Under the pieces are notes generated by a model. It saw only the letters and a program-made list of their open reading frames with translations, was not told the DNA's origin and did no database searches. A stretch of DNA of 33,412 nt, from assembly GCA_965365345.1 (NCBI GenBank), contig CBDUBH010000037.1, positions 1-33,412 of the forward strand, written 5' to 3'. The position numbers were made by a program, and so were the translations under genes. Source of the stretch: CBDUBH01 sp965365345. Its GTDB lineage: Bacteria; Bacteroidota; Ignavibacteria; Ignavibacteriales; SURF-24. Below are positions 32,629 through 33,412 of this stretch, one piece after another; the stretch's first letter is position 1; every line of letters starts with the position of its first letter.

Positions 32629-33412
32629 ATGACAGAAAGATCAGCCGGAATTTTATTGCATCCGACTTCGTTGCCCGGGAATTTTGGCATCGGTGATTTA
32701 GGACCGGAAGCGTACAATTTTTTAAATTTTTTGGAATCTGCCGGACAAAGACTTTGGCAAGTTTTTCCGCTTGGACCAACTGGCTACGGAGATTCGCCTT
32801 ATCAAACATTTTCAGCATTTGCTGGAAATCCGCTTTTAATTAGTCCTGAACTTCTTCATCAGGAAAATCTTTTAACAAAAGAAGAAATTTCAAATCCGCC
32901 GCATTTTGACAGAACCCATATTGATTACGGCTGGGTTATTGATTATAAATATTCACTGCTTAAAAAAGCATACGAAAATTTCAAAAATCATAAAGAAAAA
33001 TTTCAAAAAGAATACGATGAATTTTGTAAAGAACATAAAGCCTGGCTTGATGATTACGCACTTTTTATGGCTATAAAAGACGCACACGGCGGAGTTGCAT
33101 GGACCGATTGGCAGGAAGATATCAAATTAAGAAAAGAAAGTGCTATAAAAGAATGGACTGAAAAATTAGCTGATTCAATTGAATTCAGAAAATTCATTCA
33201 GCACATTTTCTTTAAACAATGGCATAAATTAAAAGATTACGCACATTCAAAAAATATTAAGATCATTGGTGATCTGCCTATTTTCATTGCTTACGATAGC
33301 GTTGATCTTTGGGCAAATCAAAATCTTTTCAGCGTAGATAAAAACGGAAATTTGATTTCGGTTGCCGGTGTTCCGCCGGATTATTTCAGCGCCACAGGTC
33401 AGCTTTGGGGAA
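32629..33412 (+). CDS. malQ: 4-alpha-glucanotransferase (amylomaltase), N-terminal part
   Basis: MalQ (GH77) transfers alpha-1,4-glucan segments between maltodextrins or glycogen chains in the cytosol. The visible 261 residues start MTERSAGILLHPTSLPG and continue with FGIGDLGPEAYNFL, QRLWQVFPLGPTGYGDSPYQ, SAFAGNPLLISPELL and IIGDLPIFIAYDSVDLWANQ, all diagnostic of the family's N-terminal barrel. The catalytic aspartate and glutamate of GH77 lie beyond the window edge. The ATG at 32629 is preceded by GAGGA with 7 bases spacing. It is divergent from nrdJ; downstream neighbours are unseen. Confidence 0.95.
   Translation, partial: MTERSAGILLHPTSLPGNFGIGDLGPEAYNFLNFLESAGQRLWQVFPLGPTGYGDSPYQTFSAFAGNPLLISPELLHQENLLTKEEISNPPHFDRTHIDYGWVIDYKYSLLKKAYENFKNHKEKFQKEYDEFCKEHKAWLDDYALFMAIKDAHGGVAWTDWQEDIKLRKESAIKEWTEKLADSIEFRKFIQHIFFKQWHKLKDYAHSKNIKIIGDLPIFIAYDSVDLWANQNLFSVDKNGNLISVAGVPPDYFSATGQLWG

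Overview
The window is a low-GC (roughly one third G+C) bacterial chromosome segment, most likely from the Ignavibacteria or a close relative in the Bacteroidota/Chlorobi supergroup. Three things point there. Two secreted multiheme cytochromes end in Type IX secretion (T9SS) sorting domains of the 'YPNPFNP' type. Two promoters match the Bacteroidetes sigma factor pattern (TTTG, 19-20 bases, TAnnTTTG). The gene complement also fits: class II ribonucleotide reductase, HydF, a DksA-like protein with a lysine-rich tail, and AT-rich spacers. No rRNA, tRNA, CRISPR array, transposase or phage gene was seen, so this looks like ordinary chromosome with an envelope and electron-transfer flavour.

Layout. 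1-2832 (minus): two tandem tyrosine-rich lipoproteins, the second cut by the window edge and carrying one c-type heme motif, plus an outer-membrane barrel-like protein. 2954-4741 (minus): cysS followed by a small membrane-anchored protein. 5124-8744 (plus): two paralogous T9SS-exported multiheme c-type cytochromes (nine and five CxxCH motifs), each with its own terminator. 9048-10274 (plus): hydF, a [FeFe]-hydrogenase maturase, with no hydE, hydG or hydrogenase nearby. 10388-12595 (minus): a chemoreceptor with a Cache sensor. 12702-18529 (minus): the lipoprotein-processing operon ileS, DksA-like, lspA, RluD-like. 18688-18878: an interspersed repeat. 18878-21607 (minus): a chain yggS, DivIVA-like, purine nucleoside phosphorylase and a membrane coiled-coil protein, every junction a 4-base ATGA overlap. 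21755-28380 (minus): a cell-surface glycan cluster (two GT4 and one GT2 glycosyltransferases, a flippase, a CapK-like adenylate-forming enzyme, a GNAT-like protein). 28717-32289 (minus): nrdJ. 32629 to the end (plus): malQ, truncated by the window.

How the genes may work together. The two T9SS cytochromes and the nearby heme-motif lipoprotein would all lie at or beyond the outer membrane and could form part of an extracellular electron route; this is inference from domains and proximity only. LspA processes lipoproteins such as the two at the left end. The glycan cluster could make a lipid-linked or exported surface polysaccharide.

Most notable points: IleRS carries the swapped GxHH version of the HIGH motif, reported for mupirocin hyper-resistant IleRS2 enzymes; the DksA-like protein has two well-formed translation starts that would give a tailed and a shorter-tailed form; the cytochrome pair shares a conserved C-terminal half; and cysS and the large cytochrome are served by divergent Bacteroidetes-type promoters.
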